Positions 9,744 to 18,813 of a DNA stretch of 46,050 nt are shown piece after piece. A program made the position numbers and the translations under genes. Origin of the DNA: Micromonospora yasonensis (lineage in GTDB: Bacteria; Actinomycetota; Actinomycetes; Mycobacteriales; Micromonosporaceae); contig NZ_JAPDPH010000032.1 of the NCBI RefSeq assembly GCF_026013475.1, positions 1 through 46,050 of the forward strand, written 5' to 3'. Under the pieces are notes generated by a model. That model had not been told where the DNA came from and did not search any database. It worked only from the letters and a program-made list of their open reading frames with translations. Each line of letters begins with the position of its first letter. Position 1 is the stretch's first letter.

Positions 9744-9947
9744 CCAAGGCGGCGGACCGACCATCATCACCCAGGACGTCGCCGACGCCCTCGGCACCGA
9801 CCTCGGGCAGGCGGTCGCCAATGCCGCCACCCAAAACCTGCTCAAGCAGGCGCCGTAGGCCATCGACGCCATCGGCGAGGCCTTCCGGTTCACCGCCGGC
9901 GAACGGTGGCTGATGCTCGCGGCACGGGTCGGCGCCGGGCTGCTGTA
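9744..9947 (+). pseudogene. unrecognised coding remnant with internal stops
   Basis: One plus-strand frame reads protein-like from about 9744 (TIITQDVADALGTDLGQAV...), is cut by TAG at 9856-9858, continues in the same frame with an equally protein-like segment (FRFTAGERWLMLAARVGA) and meets a second TAG at 9946-9948. I cannot name the family. Reading it as a decayed gene is inference from amino-acid texture and the neighbouring SDR tail. Confidence 0.35.
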
Positions 9948-10061
9948 GGCATCGGCGAGCCCGACGACATCGCCGAGGCGGTGCTGTTCCTGGCATCCGA
10001 CGCTTCGTCCTGGATCACCGGCGTCACCCTCGACGTGACCGGCGGGCGGGTGATCGCATGA
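9948..10061 (+). pseudogene. C-terminal remnant of a short-chain dehydrogenase/reductase
   Basis: These 37 codons match the end of SDR enzymes: GEPDDIAEAVLFLASDAS followed by WITGVTLDVTGG, the usual last helix and strand before the C-terminus. Nothing upstream carries the cofactor motif or YxxxK catalytic residues, so only the tail survives. Its TGA overlaps the ATG of the next gene (ATGA, 10058-10061). That suggests the full SDR gene was once translationally coupled to the membrane protein downstream. Confidence 0.7.
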
Positions 10062-10765
10062 CCACCACTAACGCAACCCAGCGCCGCCGCCACCAAAGCG
10101 GGCCACCGCTCGGCGTCCTCGCCGTCGTGTTCACGGCCCTGTTCATCGCCAGCCTCGTCCTCGGCACCCTGCTCGCCAGCGGCAAGCCCTACCCGTCGCC
10201 GTTCGGCCCCGCAGCCGACATCCTGGCGTACTTCCGCGATCATCAGCGCGCGGTGCAGGTCAGCGCGGCGCTGCAGTTCGCCGCCGCCATCCCGCTGGCC
10301 ATCTACACCGCGACCGCGTCCGCGCGCCTGCACCAACTCGGCGTCCGGGCACCCGGCGCGACCATCGCGCTCATCGGCGGGACTCTCTCCGCCGGCTTCC
10401 TCGCCCTCTGCGGCCTGCTCGGCTGGGTCACCTCCCAACCCGAGGTGCTCGACGAACCGGCCCTCGTGCGCGCTCTGCAATACCTCACCTTCGCCACCGG
10501 CGGCGTCGGGCACGTGGTGCCGCTGGGTCTGCTGATCGCCGGCGTGGCCGTGCCCGGCCTGCTCGCCCGGCTACTGCCACGCTGGCTTGCCTGGTCAGGC
10601 CTGATCATCGCCGCCGTCGCCGAAATCGCCACCCTGAGCCTGCTCATCGACAACGCAGCCATCCTCCTACCGATCGCCCGCTTCACCGGCCTCGCCTGGC
10701 TGATAACCGCAGGCTTCCGACTACCCCGGCAACGACCATCCAGAGCCGAGAACGTCAGAAACTGA
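10058..10765 (+). CDS. DUF4386-like integral membrane protein
   Basis: A 235-residue protein with about six hydrophobic segments (near residues 18-40, 66-86, 100-125, 150-170, 180-195 and 200-222), a basic N-terminus and a basic C-terminus. It resembles DUF4386 proteins of actinobacteria, which have no established function. The ATG overlaps the stop of the SDR remnant and no separate ribosome site is convincing, so the gene may now be poorly translated. A strong hairpin follows. Family assignment is by general resemblance only. Confidence 0.65.
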   Translation: MTTTNATQRRRHQSGPPLGVLAVVFTALFIASLVLGTLLASGKPYPSPFGPAADILAYFRDHQRAVQVSAALQFAAAIPLAIYTATASARLHQLGVRAPGATIALIGGTLSAGFLALCGLLGWVTSQPEVLDEPALVRALQYLTFATGGVGHVVPLGLLIAGVAVPGLLARLLPRWLAWSGLIIAAVAEIATLSLLIDNAAILLPIARFTGLAWLITAGFRLPRQRPSRAENVRN

Positions 10766-10786
10766 AACGTGCCGGATTTTGGAAAG

Positions 10787-10819
10787 GCCCGGCGGCGGCC
10801 AGCCTGGCCGCCGCCGGGC
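10787..10819 (+). terminator. 15-bp perfect hairpin after the membrane-protein gene
   Basis: Arms of 15 nt (10787-10801 and 10805-10819, GCCCGGCGGCGGCCA) pair perfectly around a GCC loop, 22 nt after the stop codon. All-GC stem without a T-run. Confidence 0.8.
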
Positions 10820-10989
10820 CCGTCCTCGCCTTGGCCTTCGGCAATGCCCGCAGGGCAGCATCCTGGCCGCGGCAGATGGTTCCGACGGGCGGATGGGTGC
10901 GAGGGCCAAGTCAGCCCTGGCGAGAGTGGTCTCCTGGCGGGAACGGGACCGTCGACATCGAACCTCACCGGTTCCCACATTGCGCGATG

Positions 10990-11536
10990 TCAATTCGTGA
11001 TCAACAATCGGACGTCAATGAAGATCCGCTCGTGTGCGGCCGCCGCCTCCGGATCAGTCAGATCCGTGCCCTGAATGAACCACCCGTGCAGCAAGCCAGG
11101 TTCGCAGCGATACCCCACGCGTACGGCGGCATCAGCCAGACGGCGGGCGTAGCTGGCACCCTCGTCGCATAGCCAGTCGTGTTCGGCGGCCACCACGAGA
11201 GCGGCCGGCAGGCCGGCCAGGTCGGGGTGATGCAAAGGGCTCGCCGCGCGACGATCAATCGGATCAGGCACCCACTGGGCAACGAACCAACTCAGCATTT
11301 CGGCGTCCAGCCCATAGCCGATGCCCTTCTCGGACACGCTGGGCCGGGACAGCAGGAGATCGGTGTTGGGGCAGATCAGGATCTGCACCGCGGGCAGCGG
11401 ATCCCCTTGATCCCGCAGCCGCATACAGGCCATGGCGGCGAGGTAACCACCCGGGCTGTCCCCCGCTACCGCCGTGGGCCTGGCCCAGCGCACCACGTCG
11501 ACGAACCAGCCAGCCCGGTTCGCCCGGTCACAGCGT
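10990..11536 (-). pseudogene. 5'-truncated HSL-type alpha/beta hydrolase (esterase)
   Basis: About 180 codons of a hormone-sensitive-lipase-type esterase remain. They contain the nucleophile elbow GDSPGGYLAAM (usually GDSAGG), the acid in AEHDWLCDEG and the histidine in LLHGWF. The N-terminal half, including the oxyanion HGGG motif, is missing. Recognisable sequence begins right at the 3' end of the upstream gene, whose stop is at 11537-11539. The open frame continues into that gene's antisense-free overlap but loses all similarity. So a deletion or insertion joined the coupled operon to the middle of this esterase. No credible start codon was found, and it is presumably inactive. Confidence 0.75.
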
Positions 11537-12157
11537 TCAGCGTCCGCCCGCAGCGCGCCGGCGGAGCGCCAACACCAGGCCGAAGATCGCGGCGAGGACC
11601 ACCAGGGCGGCTCCCACCGGCGGAACCCACTGCCGGGCGCCCTTGCCGGTCTTCGGGGCAGACTGCCGTACTGTCCCGTCGGGCTGGGTGCTGTTCTGCG
11701 TCCCGGCCGGGTCACCGCTCACCGCCACGGCCGGAGAATCGGCAGCGTTCGTTGTCGGCTTCTTGACCGCCACGTCAACGGTGGATTTCGCCGTGGTGGG
11801 CTCGGTAGCCGAAACAGTGACCTTCCACTGTCCGGGGGTCAGTCGAAGATCGGCGTGGTAGAAGCCGATGCCTTCGGCGGCGGACATGATTCGGGTGGGG
11901 CCGAGCTTCTGCCCGCCGGGCCCGACCGCTACTGCGGTCATCGCGACGCTCTGCGCCACCGGGTGGTTGTCCTTCCTCCAGGTGACCACGACATCGATTC
12001 CACCCGCACCGTCACCAGCGACCTCCAGCCGGATGCCTCCGCCGTGGGCGAACGCCCCGACGGGGGGCAGCAGGATGAGTGCGAGGGCAGCCGCGCAAGC
12101 CAGTAGTAGTGCACGTCCCGACCTGGCCGCGGCGGTTCGGTTCCGGGATGCTGTCAT
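11537..12157 (-). CDS. exported, C-terminally anchored YtkA/FixH-like beta-sandwich protein
   Basis: A 206-residue protein with a signal peptide (about residues 1-38, ending AFAHGGG). One Ig-like domain (about 40-128: RLEVAGDGAGGIDVVVTW to WKVTVSATEP) resembles YtkA/FixH-type or CopC-like folds. A Thr/Ala/Pro-rich linker follows, then a single C-terminal membrane helix (about 178-197) ending in arginines. The mature N-terminus would begin near His-Gly-Gly-Gly, a possible metal-binding start, but this is speculative. Its ATG overlaps the stop of the preceding gene (ATGA, 12154-12157), so it is translationally coupled as the last gene of the three-gene operon. Its domain should face the outside, beside the large ThuA exoprotein. 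Confidence 0.75.
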   Translation of the reverse strand: MTASRNRTAAARSGRALLLACAAALALILLPPVGAFAHGGGIRLEVAGDGAGGIDVVVTWRKDNHPVAQSVAMTAVAVGPGGQKLGPTRIMSAAEGIGFYHADLRLTPGQWKVTVSATEPTTAKSTVDVAVKKPTTNAADSPAVAVSGDPAGTQNSTQPDGTVRQSAPKTGKGARQWVPPVGAALVVLAAIFGLVLALRRRAAGGR

Positions 12158-12900
12158 CGCTGATGGCTCCCTTCAGGCTCTGGGTCAGCGCTGAACGCCC
12201 CGGTGCCAGATCCAGTTGGCAGGAAGACGTGCGCGTGCCCGTAACCGGCATCGATGTTGAGCACGTCAAGTTGGGTGGCCCCCACGGCCCACGCCCGGAT
12301 CGCGAGGTTGCGCTGCTCTCGCGCGAGGTCGAGCAGCCGGGCCCGGAGGGCACCCTCGGTGCGCAGGGCCGAGTTGTACGCTTCGACGGCCGCCACCAGC
12401 TGGTCGAGGGCCATCGCGAAGCTCTCCCGGGCGATGTTGGTCGCGGTCGCGCCCGACGGCGGGTCGTCGTACTCCCGGGCGACCTGCTGCGCCACCTCCC
12501 GCCAGCCTGCTGCCGTGCTGGCCGGGGCAAGCGCAGGAGCCTCGTCGGGATTGATCGGGAGAGCGGTGGCCAAACCCTCCAGCACAGGGTTGAGCCGCTG
12601 CGCCGACGAGCGGGCCGCCGCGGTCAGTTCGATGATCTGGACGGCGTCTCGCGCCGCGTCAGCGGCGCGCAACTCGTTGACCTTGCGCTGCGACGGGTCT
12701 GGGCGGGCGACGAGCACAGCGACGGCGGCTGCCACCAGGGCGCCGAGGGCGAACGCCACCAGGATTCCGACGGTTCGGCTCGTCGTGGATCGAGTGCCGG
12801 CTGGGGCCGGGTGGCGGGTCTGTGCGTTCGCCACCCGGCTACGGCCCGTCGCCCCTCCCGGCTTGCGGGAGGGGACAGCGGAGTTCTTTCGTTGCGACAT
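12154..12900 (-). CDS. single-pass membrane protein of unknown function, middle gene of ThuA operon
   Basis: A 248-residue protein with a basic cytoplasmic N-terminus (about 1-43), one membrane helix (about 44-65) and an extracytoplasmic alpha-helical region (about 70-225) rich in Ala, Arg, Glu and Leu with heptad-like spacing. The tail contains DAGYGHAHVFLP. I do not recognise the family. Its ATG overlaps the stop of the large ThuA gene in the sequence TGATG at 12898-12902, and its own stop overlaps the next start, so expression of the three is tied. No catalytic motif is apparent. A role as anchor or assembly partner of the exoprotein is inference from gene order alone. Confidence 0.75.
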   Translation of the reverse strand: MSQRKNSAVPSRKPGGATGRSRVANAQTRHPAPAGTRSTTSRTVGILVAFALGALVAAAVAVLVARPDPSQRKVNELRAADAARDAVQIIELTAAARSSAQRLNPVLEGLATALPINPDEAPALAPASTAAGWREVAQQVAREYDDPPSGATATNIARESFAMALDQLVAAVEAYNSALRTEGALRARLLDLAREQRNLAIRAWAVGATQLDVLNIDAGYGHAHVFLPTGSGTGAFSADPEPEGSHQR

Positions 12901-15900
12901 CAGCTACTCAGTCGATCGATCAGGGCCTCGGCGTCGCGCACCAGGATCTTTCGGGTGGGGTCGTCGGCCACCTGCTTCGTCGCGAACGACCTGAACTGCT
13001 GGAGTACGGCCTTCGCCTCTGCGGTGTCGCCGGCGTCCTCCTCGGCCTTCGCCTCGTTGAGCTGGGACAGCAGCGCCGCGGCCGTCCCCTTGGAGATGGT
13101 GCCCGAGCCGTTGAACCGGTGGATGAGCTGCTTCAGGTCGTCGTACGAGGTGGTGACCTGGAAACGGGTCGTCTCGGTCGTACGGTTCCCGGCGGAGTCG
13201 GTGGCCGTAACGATGAGCGTGTGCTCACCGAGCGGTAGCGCCCACAGTGACAGCGTTCCGGCCTCGATCGCCGTGCCGTCGAGGGTTGCCGAGATGGCGG
13301 CGACCCCCGAACCCGCGTCGATGGCGGTCCAGCCGATGGTCGGCTGGCCGCTGTCACCGTACGACTGGCCGTTGGCGATTCCGCTGACGCTCACCGACGG
13401 CGCAGCGCTGTCGATCTTGAACGTCTTCGTCGCCGCCACCTCGATGTTGCCCGCCGTGTCCGTCGAGCGGTACGCCAGCTCGTGCGTCCCGTCGCCGGTG
13501 ATGATGACCGGGCCGGTGTAGGCCGTCCACGCGCCGCTGTCGAGCCGGTACTCCGTCGTCGCGGCACCCGACGTGGTGTCGGTGGCCGTCAACGTCACCG
13601 CGATGTCGCCGCGGTGCCAACCGGCGGCGTCGGCTGCCTCGTGGGTGGCCGTCGTCGCCGGCGCGGTCGCGTCCCGCTTGATCGTGATGGTGCCGACCGG
13701 CGACGTGTTGCCGGCCTTGTCGGTCGCGCGGTACTGGACGGTGTGCTCACCATCGGTTTCGATGGCCACCGCATCGGTCGCTACGGCCCAGTCTGCGTTG
13801 TCCAGCTTGTACTCGACCTTGTCGACGCCGGAGCCGCCCTTCTGGTCGACCGCCATGATCTTGATCTTCGGTGAGGAGACGTACCATCCGCTGTTCCCGT
13901 CCGGCACGGCGGGCTCCAGGGTGGCCGTCACGGTCGGCGGCGTCCGATCGGTGAGGTGGAAGTAGTCGAACTTCGCCGTCTTGGATGCCTGCTGGTCGGC
14001 GCCGAAGGCGAACAGGCCCGCCTTGGCGGAGGCGAGGGCGCCGTTCGGGACACCCGTACCGAGCTCGGTCCAGGTCGTGCCGTTGCTCGAGTAGTAGCCG
14101 CGGAAGGTGTTGCCCGCCTTGGTGACCCGCAGCCACCACACGCCGGCGCTGAGGTTGTTGGCGGCCGGTTGCGGTTGCTGCACCATGCCGCCGACCTCAC
14201 TGCGCAGCTCGATTCGGCGGGCGACGGCCGCGCCGGGCTGGTTGTCGGTGATGTAGTCGAACTTCACGTAGTTGTCGTCGTCCCGGTAGAAGATCAGTCC
14301 GGCCTGCTGGTACCGCTCGTTGAGGTCGCTGCCATCGACCTTGGTCTCGATGGTCCAGTCACCGTCTGGGGCGGTCTGCAGGATGAAGTTCTTCGGGCTG
14401 GTGTTGGAGGTCCCGTAGATGTCGCCCTTCTCGGTGTCGATCTCGAGGTTGCCGCCCGAGACGCGGTACGTGGACGGGTTCGGCCGGACGACGGCGTCCC
14501 ACCGGCACGCGTCGAGTTGGCTGCCGCCGAACTCGTCGTTCGGGCTCGGGCGGGTGACCGTGTCATCCGGGGTGAGGTGGAACCAGTCGAACGCCGCGTC
14601 GAGCACCGGACGCGAGCCCGTCCCGGACAGCGAGATGAGGCCGATGTGCGGGCTGTTCATGCCCGCCAGCGACTTCGTCTGCGCCATCGCGGTGAAGGTC
14701 ACGCCGTCCGCGGAGTAGGCAGCGTTGAGGTTGCTGCCGTCACTGGTGAAGCGGACGTAGACGGTGTCGGGGTAGCTGGCGCCGAGGTTGGCGGTGTTGC
14801 TCGCCGCGACCTCGTTCGGCTGGCCGTTCTCCTCCCGGATGAACTGGAAGATGCGCGCGTTGGCATCGTCCGTGCTGGTGTTGCGGCCCTCGAGCACCAT
14901 CTTGGCGTAGTTGTCGTCGTCACCGTAGATCACCAATCCGGCTTGCTGGTACGCCCGCCTGGCCGGCAGGTTCAGCTTCGCGGTCGCGGTGAACGGACCT
15001 GACGGGAGCGGCTGCAGCACGATGTTCGGGGTCGTGTTGACGGTGGCGCCGTAGATGTCGGTGTTGCTGGTCGGGATAATCAGCTTGCCGTCGCTGACCC
15101 GCAGGTCCTGGTTCTCCCGAACCACCTTTGTCCACCGGCTCCGGTCCAGTTCCGAACCCAGGAAGTCGTCGGAACGGCCGGCGAGGCACAGGCTCAGGGC
15201 CGGGTCCACCTTGATGCTCACGGACTTCATCGTTGCCGCGCCGCGCGCGTCCGTCACCGTCACTGTCGCTTTGTAGGTGCCAGGCGCGGTGTAGGTGTAG
15301 GTGGCGTTCTGCGTGGTGGGCTTCGGCGCACCCGCCACTCCGAAGTCCCATGCGTAGGTGAGCGGCACGTCCCCATCGGGGTCGGTCGCCGTGGTCGTGA
15401 AGCTGACGCTCAGCGGAGCCGTCCCGGACGTGGGCATCGCCGTCACGTCGACCATCGGCCGCTGGTTGTCCGTCACGCCGCGGCCGACGTAGTCGACCCA
15501 GTTCACGTTGAGCAGCCCACCGCCGTCCGAACTTCCGGCCGGGCGGCGGATCACGAAGTAGATCGTGCCGGTCTCGGCCGGAACGGCGGACAGCGGCAGC
15601 GCGTAGTCCTGATAGGTCTGCCAACCGCCCGTGTTCGGCACTGCCACCGACCCGAGCAGCGGACCGTCGTCGGCGCCCCAACGCGCCTCGACCGTGCCGC
15701 CCTGAGCGCTGGCCGCAGCCGCCCGCACATTGAGCGAGGTCACGTTGGTGAGGTTCACCGGATCGAAGGCGAGCCAGTCACCGTCCTCGATGAAGCCGAC
15801 GTTCTGGTACCCACCCTGGGTGTCACCGGTGTCCTCCACCTGGACACCGGGCGTGCCCCCGCCCTTGCCGTCCGCGGCACGGCCGGTCGCGGTGAAGTAC

Positions 15901-18608
15901 TCCGCCTGCTGGCGCTTGGGGGCGAGAACGATGGTGTCGCGCCCGGTCAGGGCACTGATACCCGGACCGCCCATGTCGGTGTAGGTGGCTTCGATCACCC
16001 AGAACAGGTTCGCGTCGGCGCCATGACCACCGTCGACCAGGGTCTGGATCGTGCCCGCGCAGCCGTTCTGCTGGTCAAGTGGGTGCGCGTGCGCGTCGTG
16101 GCCCAGCGAGGACTGCACCGTCACCCGCGCACAGTCGATCGCACCGTCCTCCGGATCGGTGACGGTGACGGAGTACTTCACCTGGTCGCCGAACTCGAAG
16201 AACCCGCCGTTCGGGGGCAGGTTGATCTTCACCGTCGGCGCGGTGTTACCCACGGTGAGCTGCACGTTGGCGACCCCGGTCTTGCCGTTCGGGTTGGTCA
16301 CCGTGAGCTTGGCGGTGTAGTCACCGTTGGCGGTGTACGTGTGCTCGGGGTTCGCCTCGGTGGACTGGCCGCCGTCACCGAACTCCCAGGCGTAGGTCAG
16401 CGCACCCCCGTCCGGGTCGCGCGTACCGTCGCTGGAGAACTGCACGGTCAGCGGTGCATGCCCCGAGATCGGTGTGGCCGAGGCACGGGCGATCGGTGAC
16501 CGGGTTCCCTTGAGGTAGTCGATCCGGTAGATGCCCGAGTCGGCATTGTCGCCGCCGAAGCCCGAACCCCACTCGACCAGGTACATGGCCCCATCCGGAC
16601 CGAAGGTCAAGTCCATCGGCCGTTTGAAGCCCATGCCGACCAGCAACTGGTTGATGTCGACCAGCTTGCCGTCGCTGTCCAGTTGCATGGTGAACATCTT
16701 GTTCGAGTTCCACTCGCCGAACAGCGCCTTCCCGTCGAAGTACGCGGGCCACTTGCGCTCGGAGGACAGGTCGGGGTTGTAGTGGTAGACCGGGCCGGCC
16801 ATGGGTGCCCCACCCCCGCCGATCTCAGGGAACGCCGGGTCTCCGGCGTAGTGGTAGTACACGTCCGCGGCGATCGCCGCGGGCAGGTTGGTCAGGCCCG
16901 TGTTGTTCGGTGAGCTGTTGACCGGCGCGGCGCAGTCGAAGGCCGGCCCGGACACGCCGGTCGCGAAGTCGTAGTCCTTGTACGGCTTGTTGTTGCCGAT
17001 GCAGTACGGCCAGCCGTAGTTGCCGGCCTGCTTGAGGACGTTCCACTCGACCGTGTTCTCGGGACCGCGGTTCGGGTTCGCCGATCCCGCGTCCGGCCCG
17101 TAGTCCGCGACGAGCACCCGTCCCGTGGCCCGGTCGACGTCGATCCGGAACGGGTTGCGGAAGCCCATGGCGTAGATCTCGGGCTTCGTCTTGTCGGTGC
17201 CCGCCGCGAAGAGGTTCCCCGCCGGGATGGTGTACGTCCCGTCGGTCTCCGGGTGGATGCGCAGAATCTTGCCGCGCAGGTCGTTGGTGTTGCCCGACGT
17301 CCGCTGCGCGTCCCAGGACGACCGGCCGGTACGCTCGTCGATCGGTGCGTATCCGTCCGAGGCGAACGGGTTCGTGTTGTCGCCGGTGGAGATGACGAGG
17401 TTACCGGCGCCGTCGAAGACCAGGTCCCCGCCATGATGGCAGCACTCGGCGCGCTGGACGGGCACGTCCAGGACCTTCTTCTCGGTCGTCGGGTCGAGGA
17501 TGTCGCCGTTGATGGTGAAGCGGCTCAGCCGGTCGACGTTCTCCCCGCTCGGCGAATAGTAGAGGTACACCCAGTTGTTCTCGTCGAACTTCGGGTCGAG
17601 GGCCAGGCCGAGCAGCCCGCTCTCGTTGGCGGTGAACACGTCGAGGTGGCCGGACCGCACGGTCTGCCGGGTGTCCGGCTTGATGACCTTCACGTCACCG
17701 AGCCGGTCGTTGTAGAAGACCCGGCCGTCCTTGGCGACATTGAGGGACATCGGGTTCGACGTGTTGTCGTCGAGCGTGACCTTCTCGAAGCTCGAGGTCA
17801 GCGTGGCCGAGCAGTCCGCTTTGACTGCGCCGGCCGCGGTCTGCAGACCCCCGAGGAGCAGCTTGAGGAACTCCGGTTCGGTGTAGGACTGCTCGGTGTG
17901 GCCGAGGCCGGTGTACCACGAGCGTCCGCCGTCGTAGTCCTGGCACCACGTGATCGGGTGCTCGGCGCCCATCGCCCCCGCCCCCGGGCTGTACGACTTC
18001 TCGTCCATCGAGGTGAGAACGTGAACCTTGCCGCGCGGGTTGGTGCGGTAGTTGTACCACTCGTCGTACCGCGTCCACCGCAGCGGCAGTTCCTTCGTCG
18101 ACGGGTGGGCCGGATCCTCCACCTTGACGGTGGCGTCCTGTTGGGCGGGGTGGGAGTTGAAGTAGGCCCCGACGAGGTTGCCGTACCACGCCCAGTCGTA
18201 CTCGGTGTCGGACGCGGCGTGGACACCGGCGTAGCCGCCACCGGCCTGCACGTAGCGTTCGAACGCCGCCTGCTGGTCGGCATTGAGCACGTCGCCGGTC
18301 GTCGACAGCCAGACGACGACGTCGTAGTTGGCGAGGTTCTCATCGGTGAACTGGGTCGAGTCCTCGGTGGTGTCGACGGCGAAGTTGTTCTCCTGCCCCA
18401 GTTTCTGGATCGCCGCGATGCCGTTCGGGATGGAACTGTGCCGGAAGCCAGCGGTCTTCGAGAAGACGAGGGCCCGGAAAGCCGGCTCCGCCGTCGCGGT
18501 GCTGCTGCCTGCCGCAGCGGCCGGGCCGGCCAACACGGCCCAGCTGGTGGGGACGGCCAGCACCGTAGCCAGGACGGCCGCCCGGAGACGGCGCCATGAT
18601 CGTGCCAC
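12900..18608 (-). CDS. giant ThuA / sorbosone-dehydrogenase / PKD / CBM6 / FIMAH exoprotein
   Basis: A 1902-residue exported multidomain protein, probably acting on sugars or polysaccharide outside the cell. Order, with rough residues: signal peptide 1-35; ThuA-like trehalose-utilisation domain 41-258; glucose/sorbosone dehydrogenase beta-propeller 270-696, of the PQQ-dependent superfamily; PKD domain 703-775; a short beta domain; CBM6 carbohydrate-binding module 899-1039; second PKD 1049-1131; two concanavalin-like DUF1349/GH43_C2 modules 1139-1343 and 1353-1554; three OmpL47-type or Ig-like repeats 1560-1819; FIMAH domain 1821-1902. The GTG start at 18608 has GAAGGAG five nt upstream and leads into a signal peptide; the frame is open 64 codons further with no such support. 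It heads a coupled operon with two membrane proteins. ThuA-dehydrogenase fusions are known in actinobacteria; the substrate is not established. Confidence 0.9.
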   Translation of the reverse strand: MARSWRRLRAAVLATVLAVPTSWAVLAGPAAAAGSSTATAEPAFRALVFSKTAGFRHSSIPNGIAAIQKLGQENNFAVDTTEDSTQFTDENLANYDVVVWLSTTGDVLNADQQAAFERYVQAGGGYAGVHAASDTEYDWAWYGNLVGAYFNSHPAQQDATVKVEDPAHPSTKELPLRWTRYDEWYNYRTNPRGKVHVLTSMDEKSYSPGAGAMGAEHPITWCQDYDGGRSWYTGLGHTEQSYTEPEFLKLLLGGLQTAAGAVKADCSATLTSSFEKVTLDDNTSNPMSLNVAKDGRVFYNDRLGDVKVIKPDTRQTVRSGHLDVFTANESGLLGLALDPKFDENNWVYLYYSPSGENVDRLSRFTINGDILDPTTEKKVLDVPVQRAECCHHGGDLVFDGAGNLVISTGDNTNPFASDGYAPIDERTGRSSWDAQRTSGNTNDLRGKILRIHPETDGTYTIPAGNLFAAGTDKTKPEIYAMGFRNPFRIDVDRATGRVLVADYGPDAGSANPNRGPENTVEWNVLKQAGNYGWPYCIGNNKPYKDYDFATGVSGPAFDCAAPVNSSPNNTGLTNLPAAIAADVYYHYAGDPAFPEIGGGGAPMAGPVYHYNPDLSSERKWPAYFDGKALFGEWNSNKMFTMQLDSDGKLVDINQLLVGMGFKRPMDLTFGPDGAMYLVEWGSGFGGDNADSGIYRIDYLKGTRSPIARASATPISGHAPLTVQFSSDGTRDPDGGALTYAWEFGDGGQSTEANPEHTYTANGDYTAKLTVTNPNGKTGVANVQLTVGNTAPTVKINLPPNGGFFEFGDQVKYSVTVTDPEDGAIDCARVTVQSSLGHDAHAHPLDQQNGCAGTIQTLVDGGHGADANLFWVIEATYTDMGGPGISALTGRDTIVLAPKRQQAEYFTATGRAADGKGGGTPGVQVEDTGDTQGGYQNVGFIEDGDWLAFDPVNLTNVTSLNVRAAAASAQGGTVEARWGADDGPLLGSVAVPNTGGWQTYQDYALPLSAVPAETGTIYFVIRRPAGSSDGGGLLNVNWVDYVGRGVTDNQRPMVDVTAMPTSGTAPLSVSFTTTATDPDGDVPLTYAWDFGVAGAPKPTTQNATYTYTAPGTYKATVTVTDARGAATMKSVSIKVDPALSLCLAGRSDDFLGSELDRSRWTKVVRENQDLRVSDGKLIIPTSNTDIYGATVNTTPNIVLQPLPSGPFTATAKLNLPARRAYQQAGLVIYGDDDNYAKMVLEGRNTSTDDANARIFQFIREENGQPNEVAASNTANLGASYPDTVYVRFTSDGSNLNAAYSADGVTFTAMAQTKSLAGMNSPHIGLISLSGTGSRPVLDAAFDWFHLTPDDTVTRPSPNDEFGGSQLDACRWDAVVRPNPSTYRVSGGNLEIDTEKGDIYGTSNTSPKNFILQTAPDGDWTIETKVDGSDLNERYQQAGLIFYRDDDNYVKFDYITDNQPGAAVARRIELRSEVGGMVQQPQPAANNLSAGVWWLRVTKAGNTFRGYYSSNGTTWTELGTGVPNGALASAKAGLFAFGADQQASKTAKFDYFHLTDRTPPTVTATLEPAVPDGNSGWYVSSPKIKIMAVDQKGGSGVDKVEYKLDNADWAVATDAVAIETDGEHTVQYRATDKAGNTSPVGTITIKRDATAPATTATHEAADAAGWHRGDIAVTLTATDTTSGAATTEYRLDSGAWTAYTGPVIITGDGTHELAYRSTDTAGNIEVAATKTFKIDSAAPSVSVSGIANGQSYGDSGQPTIGWTAIDAGSGVAAISATLDGTAIEAGTLSLWALPLGEHTLIVTATDSAGNRTTETTRFQVTTSYDDLKQLIHRFNGSGTISKGTAAALLSQLNEAKAEEDAGDTAEAKAVLQQFRSFATKQVADDPTRKILVRDAEALIDRLSS

Positions 18609-18783
18609 GAGTACTCCTTCGGTCGCGCCGCGCCGTTCGCGGCTAGGGGTGCCGGTTCGTACGAGTGGTGCCGCCGGGCCAGGGCCGGCCCGACGGCGAC
18701 CGCGCGAAACTGCCGTCGACAACAGGTACGAGCAAACGGGCGTCTTGACCTCCGACGCGGTCGAGCGGTCTCCGGTCGAAGAG

Positions 18784-18813
18784 ATTGTTCTCGATGCCAA
18801 GGAATTATGTCAA
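18784..18813 (-). promoter_or_regulatory. predicted sigma70-type promoter of the ThuA operon
   Basis: On the minus strand, TTGACA (18813-18808) lies 18 nt before AACAAT (18789-18784). This gives a leader of about 170 nt to the GTG at 18608. The -35 is consensus and the -10 is fair. A nearby ROK repressor gene makes this a natural place for its operator, but I could not define one. Confidence 0.5.

Noticed and set aside
13956..18599. Several long plus-strand frames opposite the ThuA exoprotein
   Set aside because: All are antisense shadows of a continuous, domain-rich minus-strand gene.
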